Assembly: GCA_050084985.1 (NCBI GenBank)
Contig: JBITNC010000001.1
Location: forward strand, 202,616,001-202,680,000
Reading direction: 5' to 3'
Length of the DNA stretch: 64,000 nt
Source: Nageia nagi
Taxonomy: Eukaryota; Pinophyta
Positions within the stretch are counted from its first letter, which is position 1; the number at the start of each line of letters is the position of its first letter. Below the pieces are notes generated by a model, which was given only the letters and a program-made list of their open reading frames with translations, was not told the origin of the DNA and made no database searches. Position numbers and translations under genes: made by a program. Shown piece after piece: positions 25,201-40,200 of the stretch.

Positions 25201-28200
25201 TTCTGCTACAAAAAGCATGCATTCTAGAAAAAAAAATTGAATTTTGAGATTCCACTTTTTGTGCCAATCGTTTTGACATATGACATGAAAGGGTTTCGAT
25301 CACAACGAAGGTGTTACAGGCTTCATATGTTGACCAATTCTGGCTGCTCCTTCATGGTGTTAATTAGTTGTTCCTCATCTGCTAATCATTCATCCTGCAG
25401 ATTTTAAGGTTCACCCTCCAAGGCACAAGTCAGACAAAAGGCTCATGATTCTGAACTAAACTAGCCAACTTTCTCAACCCATGTTTGTATATTTCTTTTT
25501 ATCACTGGTTATCTTTCTTTATACATTTCAGCTTATCATTGCTTTGTCACTATTCATCAGGGGACAAATGGTTTGAAAAGTTAACAAACGTCATGCATAT
25601 CAGCTAAGTCTTTCAACCTTTCCTTATTCATTTCTTTATAATCATTGGTCAGCTCTTTTTATATGTCATCATTGTTCTATCACTGTTTATCAATTTTCAT
25701 TTAATGTAATAAAATTTAGAATATTTGTCAATGCATTGTTCTTTATTTTTATGTTACATATTTTGATGAACCTGTCTTCTTCATGTTATCACATACTTGA
25801 GTAGCCAATCATGCATATGCCAAATTGTCACTTTCATGTCATCTTTGTCACCATGGTTAGCATAGCATTTGAATTTCCTTTGGAAAACAAAGATAAAACT
25901 AAAGCAAACTTAAGAAAGAGCAAAAAATTGACAAAGAAAAATGCACAATTAGCGCAAATTCATGAGAAAGACAATAAAAATGCCAAAGAAAATCATAATG
26001 ATGAATATCCTAAAGAAACCTATCAACATGAGGACTATCTCAATAGCATAACAGCTTTAAATCAGCCACCAGGAACAATTTCTTAAGACAATTTCATCAA
26101 GGTTTGAAACAGGCTTGCTCTTTCCCTTGTTCATCTATTTTAAAGCTTGTCATTTTTACTTTTGTCTTTATCTCTGCTTGTTCTTGCTTATGTATGGCCA
26201 ACCCTTTCTTTCATTTGCCTCGCTTGCCTTTGATGATCTTCGCTTCTTTTTGCTCTTACTTGCTTCTCATGTGTTTCTTATGGAATCTACATTGAAATGT
26301 TCACTTTCCATTAAGGATTCACTTTATCATCATGTGCTAATGTCACTTATCTTTAGGATTACCTATTCTATAGCTCATCTCAAGGATTATCTCTTACATG
26401 GCTTATCTTCAAGATTAACTCTTATATGGCTCATATTCAACATCATCTCTTATATGGCTTATCTTCAGGATTATCTTTTATATGGCTTATCTTCATGATT
26501 ATCTTCTATATGGCTTTTCTAGGGGATCATCATCTTTACAGTATGTTTACAGGATTATCATGTATTTATATAGCTTCAACAGTATTGGACAACATTTCAT
26601 ACTATCATGATTATCTACAAAAGTATCATATCATTTATTTTCACCTTTCAAATGACAGAAAGAAGTTCAACCCAAAGGCATCCATGGGAGATAAATATCA
26701 TACATCAGGAACAACAAAACAAGTATGTTTCAAGTTTATCATGCTTTTCTGTAATGTTTATATCTACTTCTTGCTTATCTCCTTAATTCCTCTTGATTTT
26801 GGGGGAATTTGCAAAACACATGCAATTTGGGAAAGTTACTTTGAATCGCAAACAGTTTGGAAATGTCGAAATATTTGGAAGTTTACTTTCGTAAAATTGC
26901 TTAGAATAACTGCAAATGGCATGTTTTTCATGAAAAATGTTAGATTTGTCATTCTGAAAATAAAAGTTCATTTGATAAACTTAGGAATATCATCATGTTT
27001 TCTCAACTAGTGCACCATGCTATTCAAAAGATCATCTCATTCATTATCACTATTCATCTTATCTATTCATAAAATTATCATTTCTCTCATGATCATCAAA
27101 GTTCAACAACAATTATCAATTCATCAAGCATTATCATGTTTATCAAATGTTAATCAAATATTATCATAGATTATCATGTTTTTTCAAATATAATCGAAGC
27201 ATTAGCAAAGCTGCTCATGTGCTAGCAAAGTTTACCTTGTTTATCAAATGTTTTTTATGCGTAAGCAAAGTTTACCTTGTTTATCAAAAGCTGCTCATAT
27301 TTTGGCAAAATAACATGTTTATCAAAAACTAAAGTTTCTCATGTAAAGCAAAGATTATCATAGAATATCATGCTTATCAAATTTTGTCAAAGAATTTAAC
27401 ATGATTATCAAGTGTATGTGTCTTACAAAGAAACAAGACAAAAAGTAGAAGCCATTCACAACTCCCCTAGCATTCAAGTTTATCCTTTTAAGAAACACCA
27501 ACTTCAACATCAAGCTTGAAGGCATGAAGGGCAAATCAAGCAATATCATACATCTTACAAGATGATCAAACATCATCTAACAAGTAAACACAAGTATATC
27601 TATGTTTTGCTGCATCATCTCTGATTACCACTGTTTTATCATATCTATATTATTAATGTTTATTAAGATAATCAAAGACTATCAAGTTTTCAACAATATC
27701 ACACTTGATGAACATTAGATAATATCACCCTTTTCATCTTTAAGCCATCAAAAAAACCCTTCATGGCAACCCCATGATCATATCACCCTTTTAGTCTTTA
27801 GAGCAATAAATAACTCTTCATCACAACCCCATGATAATATCACCCTTTTGGTCTTTGGGGCAACGGAAGACCCTTCGTGCCAACCCCATGAGGACACCAC
27901 AAATCCTCTGGGTAGACAACCAAGATCAATGCTTATCATGTTTAACAATGTTCATCATGTTCATTAAATGTTTCTCATGTTATGTTTCTTATAATGGTCA
28001 TTAATGCTTATCATACTGCTGATCACGTGCATGCTTATCATTTGTTTATCATGTTCACCATGCTATGTTATCGAAATGTTTACCAAAAATTAAAATAACT
28101 ATCAATTCTTGTTGTAAGACACATGTCATTTAGTAAAGGACGCACACAACTTGCAACAGCTCATACCAAAGTTATTAGAAGCGAAATCCAATAAGAGTCT

Positions 28201-31200
28201 TTTTCTTTTGGCTAGAGGAGTTAGATTAATCAGGAATTGGATTAGAATTGGAAAAAAAAATGGACAAAAAATCGGCATATAAGAAAAACCAAGGAATTTT
28301 CCCAATTTGACATTGAAAGTTTGAAACAAATAATTTTTAGTTATCTCTCAACATTGCATATCAAATAAGACAACATTCCATATCAAATAACACATTACAC
28401 AAGTAAAAACATAATGTAACATTAAAAATTGTAGAGTTTTATATTAAATATCGAATGTCCAAGGACAAAAATACATCAAAGATTTCTAATTTAACAAAAC
28501 AAAATCTGAACCAAATCATTTATTTATATTGTCTTTGTTTCCCCTTTCTTTGTCTCTCTTTTGCAGCTCGAGCCCTAGTTCTTGTTGGTTCTTCTTCTAC
28601 TTCTTCTTGGAATATGATGGATCCCCTACTTGTGGTTGTGACTTTAATCCTAATGCTCTAGCCCTTTCCTCTTTCTCTTCCATTGTAATAACTTCTTCAA
28701 ACCTTTCAAGCTTTAGAAACTTATTTGGATGTGTTGGAATCTCGGTTAATTCATGAAACATGTTGTTTCCCCTAGCTCCTCTCAGCTCATGGTTTGAAGA
28801 AAATGTGAAAATGAGTCAGATTTCATGTTTTTAACCTCACTACCCGCCTATCAAAGAATCGATGATTTTTCCATTGGGGAGTTGGGCCACTTAGTAATAG
28901 AGAGTAGGGGTTTCAAAAAATCAGAATCAGGATTCCAGTCAAAAAATTGCAATGTTCAGGGAAAAAACACGGAATTGGTTAAAAAAAATCGTTTAGTTGG
29001 AGGATTCCAATTAATTGGCAAAAAATCAGACTGCATCAGGATTCTGATAACATTGGCTCAAACAACACACATGTATCTTGTTCCAAGATCACCTTAGAAC
29101 TCCAAGAATGTCATTTTGCTATTTAAATATCATGATGATGGTCATACTCTTTCTTATATACATTGTCAAAATACTTTATCAATGATTGTGATCATCAATG
29201 ATTATGAAAATGCTTATTAATTATTGCCAAAATGCTTATCAATGATTGTCAAATGCTTATCATGTTCAATACTATATCAATTTTTATCATGTATGTCTTT
29301 TACATTGATAAAAGGGGTTGTTTGATCACTATCGAGGAATGCTAATGTCCCCTATGCTACCCAAGGAAACTCCTAAACATCTTCTCCCTTGCAGTACTCT
29401 TTTTCTTTTTAGTTATCATTTTGCTTTGAACTCCTTCCAACCAAGGTTTTCACCAGCAATTCAAGGCAAAAGGGGCAAGTAACAAAGAAAAGAATACAAG
29501 ATTATCTCCAATTTCAAGATGTGTGTGGCCTAGAGCATCCCTTCCAAGACTCATGCGACTTGCTTCAAGCAAAGAAATGAGCACATTCAAGCTTCCACTT
29601 ATCCCTTGCATCCATGAACAAGACATCAATTGTCTCCAATATCAATAGAAGTTCATATCCTTTATCACTTTGGGAATGTGGTATCATGTCTCTCCACCAC
29701 ACTCCCAAAGGGGGCAAACTACAGATACTTAAATATGATTTTGCTATTTTAAAATACATTCATTTAAGTATCTAAAATTATTTATTTAGAAAAGTGCAAA
29801 TGGGGCATAACTAGAGGCTAAATTCAAATTTTATGATTATTTAAAGGTCATGTCGATTAACTTCATGTTTAAGTAATGTTTTCCTATGAAATGCTTCGCA
29901 TTTTAGATTTTAAGGGATATACAAAGATTATCAAGCAAGATCATCACTAAGCTCATCCATTGGTTTCGAAAAACCATATTCTAGCACAAAGTGATAGAAC
30001 GTCAACAAAGAAGATCGTTTTCACTTAAAGAAGATCATCATAGCAAATTCATTACGAGATCCTCATCCATTCAAGATGCATGCAGGCTAGAACAAATTTT
30101 TAAACCGCATGTGGCCTAGAATTTCTGCTACAAAATGCATGCAGCTTGGAAAAAGAATTAAATTTTCAGACTTCTCGTTTTGTGCTGATCATTTTGATGT
30201 ATGACATGATAGGGTTTCAATCACAAATAGAGTTAATCTTTAAATGTTTTTCATCTACACATCATTCATCCTGCTGATTTTAGGATTTTCCCTCCAAAGC
30301 ACAATGTGTTCAATAGCAAGATCATGATTCTCGTCTAAACCAGCTAGGTTTCTCAACCCATCTTTTCATATTTCTATTTATCATTGATTATTGTTCTTTG
30401 TACATTTCAACTTATCATTGTTTTGTCACTATTCATTGACATACTATAACAACTTAATCCGCAAAGACCTTCGCTAACAAATACTCAACATATTAAATAA
30501 TTCATTTTTGAGACATCTGATCATATGAAGGTTGTGTGTGCTAGGATCACTATCTCTATATCATTGTTGGAAAACTCAGATTCAACAAAAATTCAACAAG
30601 GCAAATTTTTTAGAGTACTTAAGGACTCGGAGATTACTTGGCAAAAAAACCTCAAACATTTCATGAAAAAAATTAAAAAAAATATATTTAAATATGAAAT
30701 TAAAGAGTTGCAAAGTAAATTTTCTATTAGATTTAAATGACATAAGTACATTCATCATCTGTGATCATCCAAAATACAACAATGTAAATAGTCAAGTAGT
30801 TATATTTCTAATTTCTAAAGTCTAAACTTTAAGAGTCTAAATTGATGGTGAACCTTCAAATCCTCCACGAACAAATCTATAGAGCAAAAGAGAGAGCCAA
30901 TGAGAAATGAGAGAAAAAAAGGGCATTTTAGGACTATCGCTAAGTATTTTGTTTTTGGGAGGGGGGAGTTCCACTTTGCACGGTAGATAGCTGAGCACTT
31001 GACAAGTTACTTGGCTCAAGGAAAACATGCAAGAACTCGTCAATCAAACACTAGTTTTCCTACTATGCTCTATATCATGTTTTCATGAAATGATGATTAA
31101 TGTTGTATGATAAATGTATGGTAAATAATTCTATGCTTTTGAATAATTTATCATATTATGAGACATTGTTATACTCGGAAACTACCTTCTCTTTCTCTCT

Positions 31201-34200
31201 ATGTATTTCAGGTTACATCAACATATTTACGTAAAGGGGTGCAGAGAGAGAGGGGGGGAGGGAGAGAGGGAGAGGGAGAGTGAGAGAGAGGGGGGGAGGG
31301 AGAGAGGGAGAGGGAGAGTGAGAAAGAGTGAGAGATAGAGGGGGGGAGAGGGGGAGAGGGAGAGAGGGGGAGAGAGAGAGAGGGGGAGAGAGAGGGGGGG
31401 GCGGGGAAACTTCATGGGGATGATGTCAAACTTATGAGGAAATATCCTTGAGAAACACAATAGTGACAAGGTTGCAACCAATTCCATGTTTGATCTCATT
31501 TCACCCTTTTGAATACTTAAAAATTGATTGTTTTGAATTTCTCATCCTACATAATCAAAATTGAAAAAAAGAAAATAAACCATAGTGTTATTTAGAAAAT
31601 TCAAGAAAAAGGATATTTATGGGAGTACAAGATTTTATATTTTACAAAACACCTAAATAATGCATTAATACCTTATTTAAATAATAAATATATAAGCTTA
31701 TGGAGATCTGATGGAGCATTCAAATGGGCAAAAGGGCAAGAGAGATGAGGTTAGGCTTTTAGGGGGTGGTAAAGAGTTGGAGCAACGATGTGATTGCGAG
31801 AGAGCGCATTGTGGTCGAAAGCTAGTTGAAGGACATTGGTTTGCTGCTAGGCGTCCTTTAGAACCAAGTGTTACTGGTTTGAGATTGTATTTATCAGCAT
31901 TGGGAGTGGAGGACATAGGGTCTCCCTAGAACACTTCAGTTGAAGGACGACATGTTGGGGTTCAGTCTAAGAGCAAATCCTGGGTGCATGTGATCTAGGA
32001 TCAAGGAAGAAAAAGGAAATCTAACCACATTGCTGACTTTCACCCTCAACAAGGTAGACTACTCATTACCCATGCTATTATTGCTTTTCTTCAAGCACAA
32101 GGAGCATACGATTTGGTGGGAAGTCTTTTTGGGCCCAAACCTAATTTGGATACCCTTAGGCAGTGGACAATGGGGAAATGGAGACTGAGAGGCCTATTAG
32201 ATATCACAACCTTGTTAAAAGGGTTTTTCCTGGTAAAGTTGGATTTGTTAGAAGACATGCAACAAATCTTATCAAGTGGGCCATGGTTCTTTAGGAAGAG
32301 AGGCTTTTTCTTGAGGAGATGGGGGCCAAATTTTGATCCCAACACACAACGATTTAATATGGCACCCATGTGGATTAGGCTTCCAGGTCTACCTATGCAT
32401 TACTGGCATGAAGATGTTTTGATGGGGATTGTTAGGGTTGTAGGAACTCCAATAGTGTTGGACACTGCAACTAAGAATAGATCTCAAATGGTGTACATTG
32501 GGATTAGTGTCCAAGTTGATCTAGATGGATCTCTACCAAACTCTATTACCTTGGTCTTAAATTTGGGGAACATGGGTGTAGGAGATAGAGTATGAATCAA
32601 AACCCAAAGCCTGTTCCAGTTGTGCTTAGCTAGTCATATGGCAAGTAGATGTACACTGGAGAATTCAGGAGGAGATATTGCAAACCAGGCTACAAGGAAC
32701 CAAAATAACCTGATGCCAGTTAACCAGGTAGATTTCAAAACCCTCAAGGAAGTGGCAATCAAATCATCTCTAGAGAGAAGGCTTGAAGAAGAGAGTCTTC
32801 ATCCCAAAGGAGATCAAGAGATACAGGAGAAGGTCGGGGATGGTGTCCCAGAGAAGACCCTGAGGGAAAGGGTAGCAAGTAGCGACACACTCGAAGACAA
32901 AGGAAAACTGAGATCCTCTTGTGAATAAAGGGCCTCATGATAGGGGAGCTTTGAAGAAACAACAGAATGACCAATGGGTAGTAGTCCAAGTAGCGAAAGG
33001 AGGAGAGGAGATACCAGAGACTCAGCCTTTGCCCCATGTTGGGTCTACTTCAAAGGTGTTATGGGAGGGGGGGGGCACCCAGAATGAGGAGATGATCCTG
33101 GAAACACAGTGGAGTAATCCACATATTCAAGTGGAAGAAGGGGAAATTGGATCTCCAGGTACGTATCCTATGATCCAAAGAAAAACACCAGTAAGGAAGG
33201 AAGTCTCCCAAGTTGATAGGGCAATGGCGAAGGAAACCTCTGAGGAACAAAGATGTCTAGTTCCATACCTCCAAACAGGTGAGTCATAAACTAATGTGGA
33301 TGTAATGTACACTGTTAGTGATGAGGAAGTAGTTGAGCACGTTGTGAAGTTGGAGCAACTCCTAGGAATCAACCCATCGGAACATATGAGGAAGGCCTTA
33401 GTGGATAAATTTCAAGTCAAATTGACTCAACAAGCTAGAGAGAAAATAGAAAGAGAATTAAAAAAGGAAATGGAGGGCCCGAAACCTTACCCCCAAAAGT
33501 ACTATTTCACGATTGACCAGCTTTTGGAGAAAGGTCTTTCTAAAAAAGAGGCCACAACATTACAGAAATGGGATCAAAGCCACCATGTTTTTTGACGGAA
33601 TAAGTTTGAGGAAGTGGCCAGGCAAAACCAAGGGGCAGGGAACCCTACCAAAAACACTAGGAGCAGAAGAGGAAGGAGACATTAGTTTTTTTTTTTTATG
33701 GACCTTTGACTGGTGTTGATTATGTGTGCATCAAGGTATCCTTTTGATATATCTTAAACCCTAATAAATTTTGTTTTAGTGGATTTAAATAAGTTTAGGA
33801 ATCTCGAGGATTCTTTGTCCAATTTATCTCCTTTGCTGCTTTTGTGGGATTGTTTTGAATATCTTAGACTGATGTAAAAGGTAGCTGGTCCTTTTTTTTG
33901 GTAAGGGTAAAAAAGAAGAGCGGGTTTTCCAAAAAACAGGGCCCCAAAAACTGTATATACATCATGATAGATATTCAACAGAGTTACATTTGAGACAAAA
34001 ACTAACACAAAGTTTCTTCCGTAAATGAGAAGAGAACTATGGAATATAGGTTATCAACTTACTCCATTGGTTCCTATTCATACCACCCTTTCACATGCTG
34101 CCACAATTAGATAATTATCAATCTCAAGATTTAAATCTGCTAGTGTGTGATTCAACAATTCTCTGAGTGAATCTGCTACAAAACCTGTAGCATGTAGATT

Positions 34201-37200
34201 ATCACCTCATTTCTTCTTAGTTTTGAGGAGGAATCCTCTTCCAAGGCCTTCAAGTGTTGCTTGTTTTCCATCAACGACTTCCTTTGCAGTCTCTAATTCT
34301 CTGAGTTCTCCTTCACTTGGTCATCCAACATGTCTTTGTCCTATATCAAGTTTCTTCGAAGTACTACGTAGTACTCTTTGATAGGTTTCTTTACTTGTAG
34401 TGTCATTAGATTGAGTTGGACTAGCTCGATTCTTTCTACTTTTCACCGTTTGCCATTCCTCATTCTAAGAACGATCAAGATCCATACTGAGCTAGATAGG
34501 TTCAACTGCACGATTTGATGGACTTTCATTGGTTGGAGGGTTATTTTTAGCCCCTGTAACAAGATCATCAGTGCCTTGCGCTGTCTTGCCATCTTCTAGC
34601 CTGCTTGACTTATTCTCCATAGTCTATTTAGGGTTGATCTCACCTCCCTCTAGGTCATTCTCCTCCATTTCTTATTCAAAATATGGTTCCTCCTAGGGTG
34701 GTTTCGATCTCCATTATTTTTTATCCTGTAGCACTCTCTTTGGGCACACTCTCGCAATGTGAGCAACCTAATTACATAGGGAGCATAAGTAGTTATTTGG
34801 TTCATACTTAATTTCTTAGTCAAAATCTCGTCACTGCTTCCAGAGTGTTAGCTGTTGGGATTTTCTCCCTGAATTCTACCATGACACAATATCGAGCCGA
34901 TATCATTTGTGTTCGAGCTTTTGTTACATCATCCGTTTTGATAAATCTTCCAAAGGAATTGCTAATTTCTTCAAAAACATTTTGGTGCCAAAGGTCAAAC
35001 GAGAGCTTGGATAGTGTAACCTAGATTGGTGCTCTCAAGATCTGTACTTTAGTCAAGTCAAATCCGAGCTACCTTCTCTCCAGGAATAGTCCCCTGTTGC
35101 CTATGAACCATCCAAAGCTCAGAATTTCATTTCAATCCTCTTCATTCCCTAAAACAAAGAGCAAATAGTCATTTGGTAAGGCTATTATATCCAGACTTCC
35201 TCTTAGTTTCCATTTGAACTTCGCCCATCTCCGCACATCATCTATATTTGGCCTAGCTCCCTCTACTTTGCCAATTAAGCTCAGTCGCCCTCTTTCCGTT
35301 GTCTGATCTGTATCTGTTCGTGGGACTTTAGATGAAGCTTCCCATTCGGTTCCCATGTTGCTTGCAATGGGGGCATCGATTTTTGCCTCCTGGGAAAAGA
35401 GTTCCCGCCATGGTTTTTGTCTTTCCATTTGCCTACAGGGCAACTCGAAAACCTAGGCGCATTCTAAGAAGCAAAAGAAAGTTAAATAGATTTACCTTGC
35501 TATTGGTGTAGGAGGTTCCTATCTGTCACCATTCCCCTCCCGACCTTCTACGGACAAGATTAATCCTGCTTTCGCTCACCTAGGTCTTAGTAGCGGGTCC
35601 TTTCAAAACCCTTCTTTTTTTTCTATTTGTCAAAAAATAAATAAATATAAAAGCATATTTAGACTAAATGAATAATTTAGAATTATAGTTTGAAATTCCA
35701 TGCAAATTTGAATGGGCAATACTACAAATACATTTGAAACACTAAGGAGGCGCCAAAGGTTTTAGAAGCTCCAAGGGAAGCGTAGTTGTTTTTGCTTCCC
35801 ACTTACCTCCTCCTTGGGAAGAAGAGGCCATCATCACTCGTGCAAAGGGGAAAAGACCACCCCATTCTTCCCTTTTGCTAGCTTGCACGTGTGCATGCAA
35901 GGTAAGGAGAGTCATAGCTTTTTATAAGCCATGAGACCCCTTGCTTGCCAGATGTGGAAAATGGAGGATGAATTTTGGAGAAACGAATGGAGGAATCAGT
36001 TTATAAGGGAGAAAATGTACTCCAGACTTCATCTAAAATTGGGTAACGGTTGTGTCTTCCCCAATTTTGCTATCAATTTTCTAAGCTAATCCTATATTCT
36101 ACTCAGCTGCATTTGTATTCACTCTAACCACGAAAAAAAATCTAAGTTGAGTATATTAAAAATATGTTTGCATTTGTTTTTACTTTTTAGCCAATAATTT
36201 ATAATGGGTATGTCTCAAACTGTTTTTATTTACTCTAAACATGAAAAATCTGAGTTGGATATATTAGAAAACTTGTTTGCATTGTTTTTAACCAAAACTT
36301 TATAATGGGTATGCTGAAATCTAATGTATTTATTCCAGAGTGGAATATGTAAACATTGATTTGGCTTTCATTTGTCAACCTAGTGTTGTCACAAAATTGT
36401 GACCCTTTAAAAAAATGTTTGAAACTAGTGTCACGAATCACAAATATTGTCTGAATACAACAGATTTGAGACTATCCAGCTATAGCCTCTTTTATGGGTT
36501 AATCTCTCCTCAACAACATAATTGCAAACCCAAGATTGTAACCCTCTTTTAGATCCTCTCTACAGATTTATCAATCAAAGATCTACCAAAAAACAAAATA
36601 AAAGCCATTGCCTATTTGTGTAAAAGTTGATCAATTCACCAAAAGATGACCATATAAAACTACAAAAGACCGATGCTTAAACCTCAACATAGTACATTGG
36701 GCATGGAGTCAGAAGAACAACAAAGAAAAGGTAAATATTGAACAACTTTGTTCAAATAATGCAACATGCATGTATAAACCCTTGTTCAAATAATGTGACT
36801 AATGTAGTACAGCATTCACAAGAGAAATACAATGACAGCATTCAAGTAATGTAATACTATCATAAATGACCACAAAACTCATCACATAACAGGATACTAG
36901 AACCAAACAAGGAGCCCTTTGTAATGAAAATTCATTACATTTTGTTTGTGAGATACAACAAACATGCTATACTCTCCAATTTACAACTTCCTCCATTCAA
37001 ATAATGTCAGAGGCACAAAAAGATCCTAAGCTAAAATCCTCAGCTATCTTGAAAAAACTTGCAGCTCCTAGAAACGATCTGAGACTTTGCATTCAGTCTT
37101 GGTTCCTGAATTTGACAAGAGAAACACGGAAAGATGAGGAAAACACAGGACAGACTAAGCACTCGTACCTCACAGGTTCCAAAGTTCAAAAATTGCAAAA

Positions 37201-40200
37201 GGATCAGGAGCTTGTCTTCCTTCTGCTACTTAAAAGTTTTTAAATTTCTTCATCTTTGCCTTGGGCAATAATAATCCTGTCATATTTATCATCTTTTCCT
37301 TTTACATCTTCTAAGTGTACTATAAACTCCAACACATTCATAAAATCAGTCATTTCCCTGAAAATCTTGTTGAGACTGGGAAATTTATTGTAAAAGGCGT
37401 GTATGGTATTTTTTTGTAAATTTCCACAAATGGTGACAAAGCTATCCTATTTTCTTTTAGTGGGTTTGTCTGAGTAGCACTTGTAACATGTTCAGCCTGT
37501 AACAGTTACAGGGCAGCTAAGTCCTGTACTATCTGTATTAGCTGAGATTGCTCTAAATTCTTTTAGTTTCTTTTCCAACTCTAACTTTTCCTACAACAAT
37601 GTCTTGCTGCTCTCATATAGACTTTTAACTGTTGTCCCTGAAGTACCTGTGCTCATTTGATAGAAAACTGGGGGGGTCTTGTTGCATCTTGAGATTCATT
37701 CCCCTGTAGTTAGTTCAACAGTGGTTGCTTTTGCTTCTGGAGGCAAGGAAACTGAAATGGTTATAGGTGTAACACTCACAGGTGGTGGTGATGATGGCCT
37801 TTGCACGATGGGAGTTTCAGAAACATCCACTATTGCTAGAGGGTCTCTCCCTTCTTCAATCATTTGCAATTTTTTATCATCAATTGCAGTTAACTTCTAA
37901 GTTACCAGATACGTCTGCAGAAGGGGTGGATACGGGTACGATATGCACCAGATACGGATCCGGATTCGAAACGCCTGTGGATTTGTTCAGGGTGCATTTA
38001 TTTGGAGTCGCATACACTGCCGACGTACCTGGGACATACCCAGGTGTATTGGGATGAACCCAGCACGTATCCATAGCATTTGGCAGATTTTTAAATGAAG
38101 TTTATCATTTTTTTATTGTTTTTTTATTTTTCTCCTTGACTTTGACTAATTGAACATGGGAAACCCTAAAAGTTACCTCTTAAAGGCCTTGAGCCTTCTA
38201 AACTCATTCATTCTTGTTCATTTTTCTTGCAACAGCAAATTATTTTCCCAAGAGGCTGAGCATTGTCTTCAGAGTTGACGAGTGATCAAAGGGAGCTTCT
38301 ACGAGGATTGTATTGCCATTCCTACTCATTTGCAAGTGTTCATTGGCTGCCAAGAAGATCGGAGAAGGATCTTTTTGCAAAGAGGTAAGTTTTTTCAAAT
38401 TTTTCTTCTTTCTTTTCAAGCTTGAAGCATAGAATAAAAATACGGTTTTTTGAAAATAAGGCCTAGGGCCAAATAAGAAAAATACATCAAAGACAATAGA
38501 AAAATACAGGAAAAAGGGGAAAAAAAAGCCAAAAATACTATAGAAGGTAAGTATTTTTAAAATACGGTTAAATACAGGACCCATGAAAATACGAGTTTAA
38601 ACGGAGTTTTTTTTATTCTATGGCTTGAAGTTTGAGTTTGTTTATTTATGTTTTTAATTCTTACTTTTAGTTTTTTTCCATTAGTTTTAGTTTTTTTATT
38701 TATGTTCACCATTATGGCTTCATGTGTCGTTGAATCTTCCTCAGCCAACTGCTCTTAAGATGTTGTAATTTGGTGCTCTAAAGAAGTGGAAGCACCTGCA
38801 ACCAGCTTGTCTTGTTGTGAAGGAACAACTTGAGAAACTCATTGCGGACGTAGTATCTACATTTTTCAACACATACAGGAGAAGTGAAATTCTTTGCAAG
38901 TAAACATCCATTTCATTATCCTCATCCCAGATCTTCAACGTTGTCTGGCAACAATGGTCCTATATTGAGAGGTATGTTCTCAAAGTATTTTTGTTTTAAA
39001 TCTGTCAATTCCTTAGAATCTTTTTGCCAACAAATTCCAATTTGTAATAGAATCTGACCTCTTTGGGATATTTATTCCATACTACTTATGCTGGTCCACC
39101 CTTTTTCAATGTCTGACTCAGCTCATCTTCAAAGTTGTTTCGTGCATGAGTAACACAAATATAGGTACCAAGTTACCAACCTTTTTAATCAGATCCCTAT
39201 GGTTTTTCCAGGGATAATATGGCCTCCAGGTTACTTCTTGCAAACAAAATTCATCCATTTTCTCGATACTACTCAACATGGATTGGTAACCATTATACAG
39301 ATAATGGCCAAACCTAAAAGGTGGTACAAGCCAAGGGATTTTACCCACTTTTTTTAACAGCTTCACTTTGGCATCTTTCAATCATTTGCCTTATAATCGA
39401 TTAATCTCCAATCCAATAAAAGAAAAAGATCCAAAGACAAGCAGGGCTTTTGTCGGTATTTTGAACCCATAAACTCTTATGAAAGAAAAATCTTTAACCA
39501 AAAAATAATCACCAACATGGTTGTCCACCAAGAAATTATACAAAGAATCACTGGACCACTGTGGGGTTATCCAAATAAAGCGATGTACATTGTTGGAAGG
39601 AAATCTCCATAAAATTTACCTTTATTACCAACTCCACCTCCTTCATGAATCATGACAAGATTATCTTGGATATACTCTACATCTACCCGTCCAAGGCTAT
39701 GAATTGTTTGATTGTCTGGCTATCCTATCATGAAGTGTATGAAAATTGAGTACAAAGAAAAATGAGACATCATGTCATGATCTTGCTCTACTGTTGTTTT
39801 CAGAGTAGTCATCTCCTGATGAATTTTAGAAAATTATATATATTGATGAGCCTGTATCTATTGTTTTAATTTTTGACAAACAGATATAAAATTTTCCTTG
39901 GCACCCAATCAAAGTCCTTTTCACCTAATACAATCTTCAACATATCTACAAAATCCATCACCCAAAACTTCAAGATACCTTTTCTAATTGGGAATTGTTT
40001 TCGAATTGGCGCATTACTTCTTAAGTGTGTTTAATACAAGGTAGTGTGATAATCTTCAAGGATTGTTGAATTATTTCTTGTTGGTTTACAGTTACTGAGC
40101 TAGGGTAAAACTTGAAAATTCTTCTAAATTCATTAGAGTTAAATTGAAAGCAACACGGCCATCTTTTCTCCTAAAGACTCTATTTTGAGGATCATAATTT

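Larger units (their letters stand above)
24825..30441 (+). mobile_element. Element E: non-coding LTR retrotransposon (LARD-like)
   Basis: Two direct repeats of about 730 bp (24825-25559 and 29720-30441) share, for example, AGATACTTAAAT at the start and TGTCACTATTCATYR at the end. A polypurine tract CCCAAAGGGGGCAAAC ends right before the second copy, so the element reads on the plus strand. The left copy has a TATA box (CTATAAAAGG near 24990). The ~4.16-kb interior has no retroviral domain, only tandem repeats. No target duplication was found and the TG terminus has mutated (TC and TA), so it is old. Ends are good to within about ten bases. Confidence 0.75.

Noticed and set aside
26990-28110. 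CRISPR-like recurrence of short words
   Set aside because: Spacing is irregular and words are degenerate; this is an AT-rich decayed tandem region of a plant retroelement.
29720-30446. Target duplication for element E
   Set aside because: No matching 5-bp words could be found at 24820-24824 and after 30441, so none is claimed.
31227-31499. A 90-residue frame rich in Leu, Ser and Pro
   Set aside because: It is the complement of the GA/GGGA simple repeat, so not a gene.
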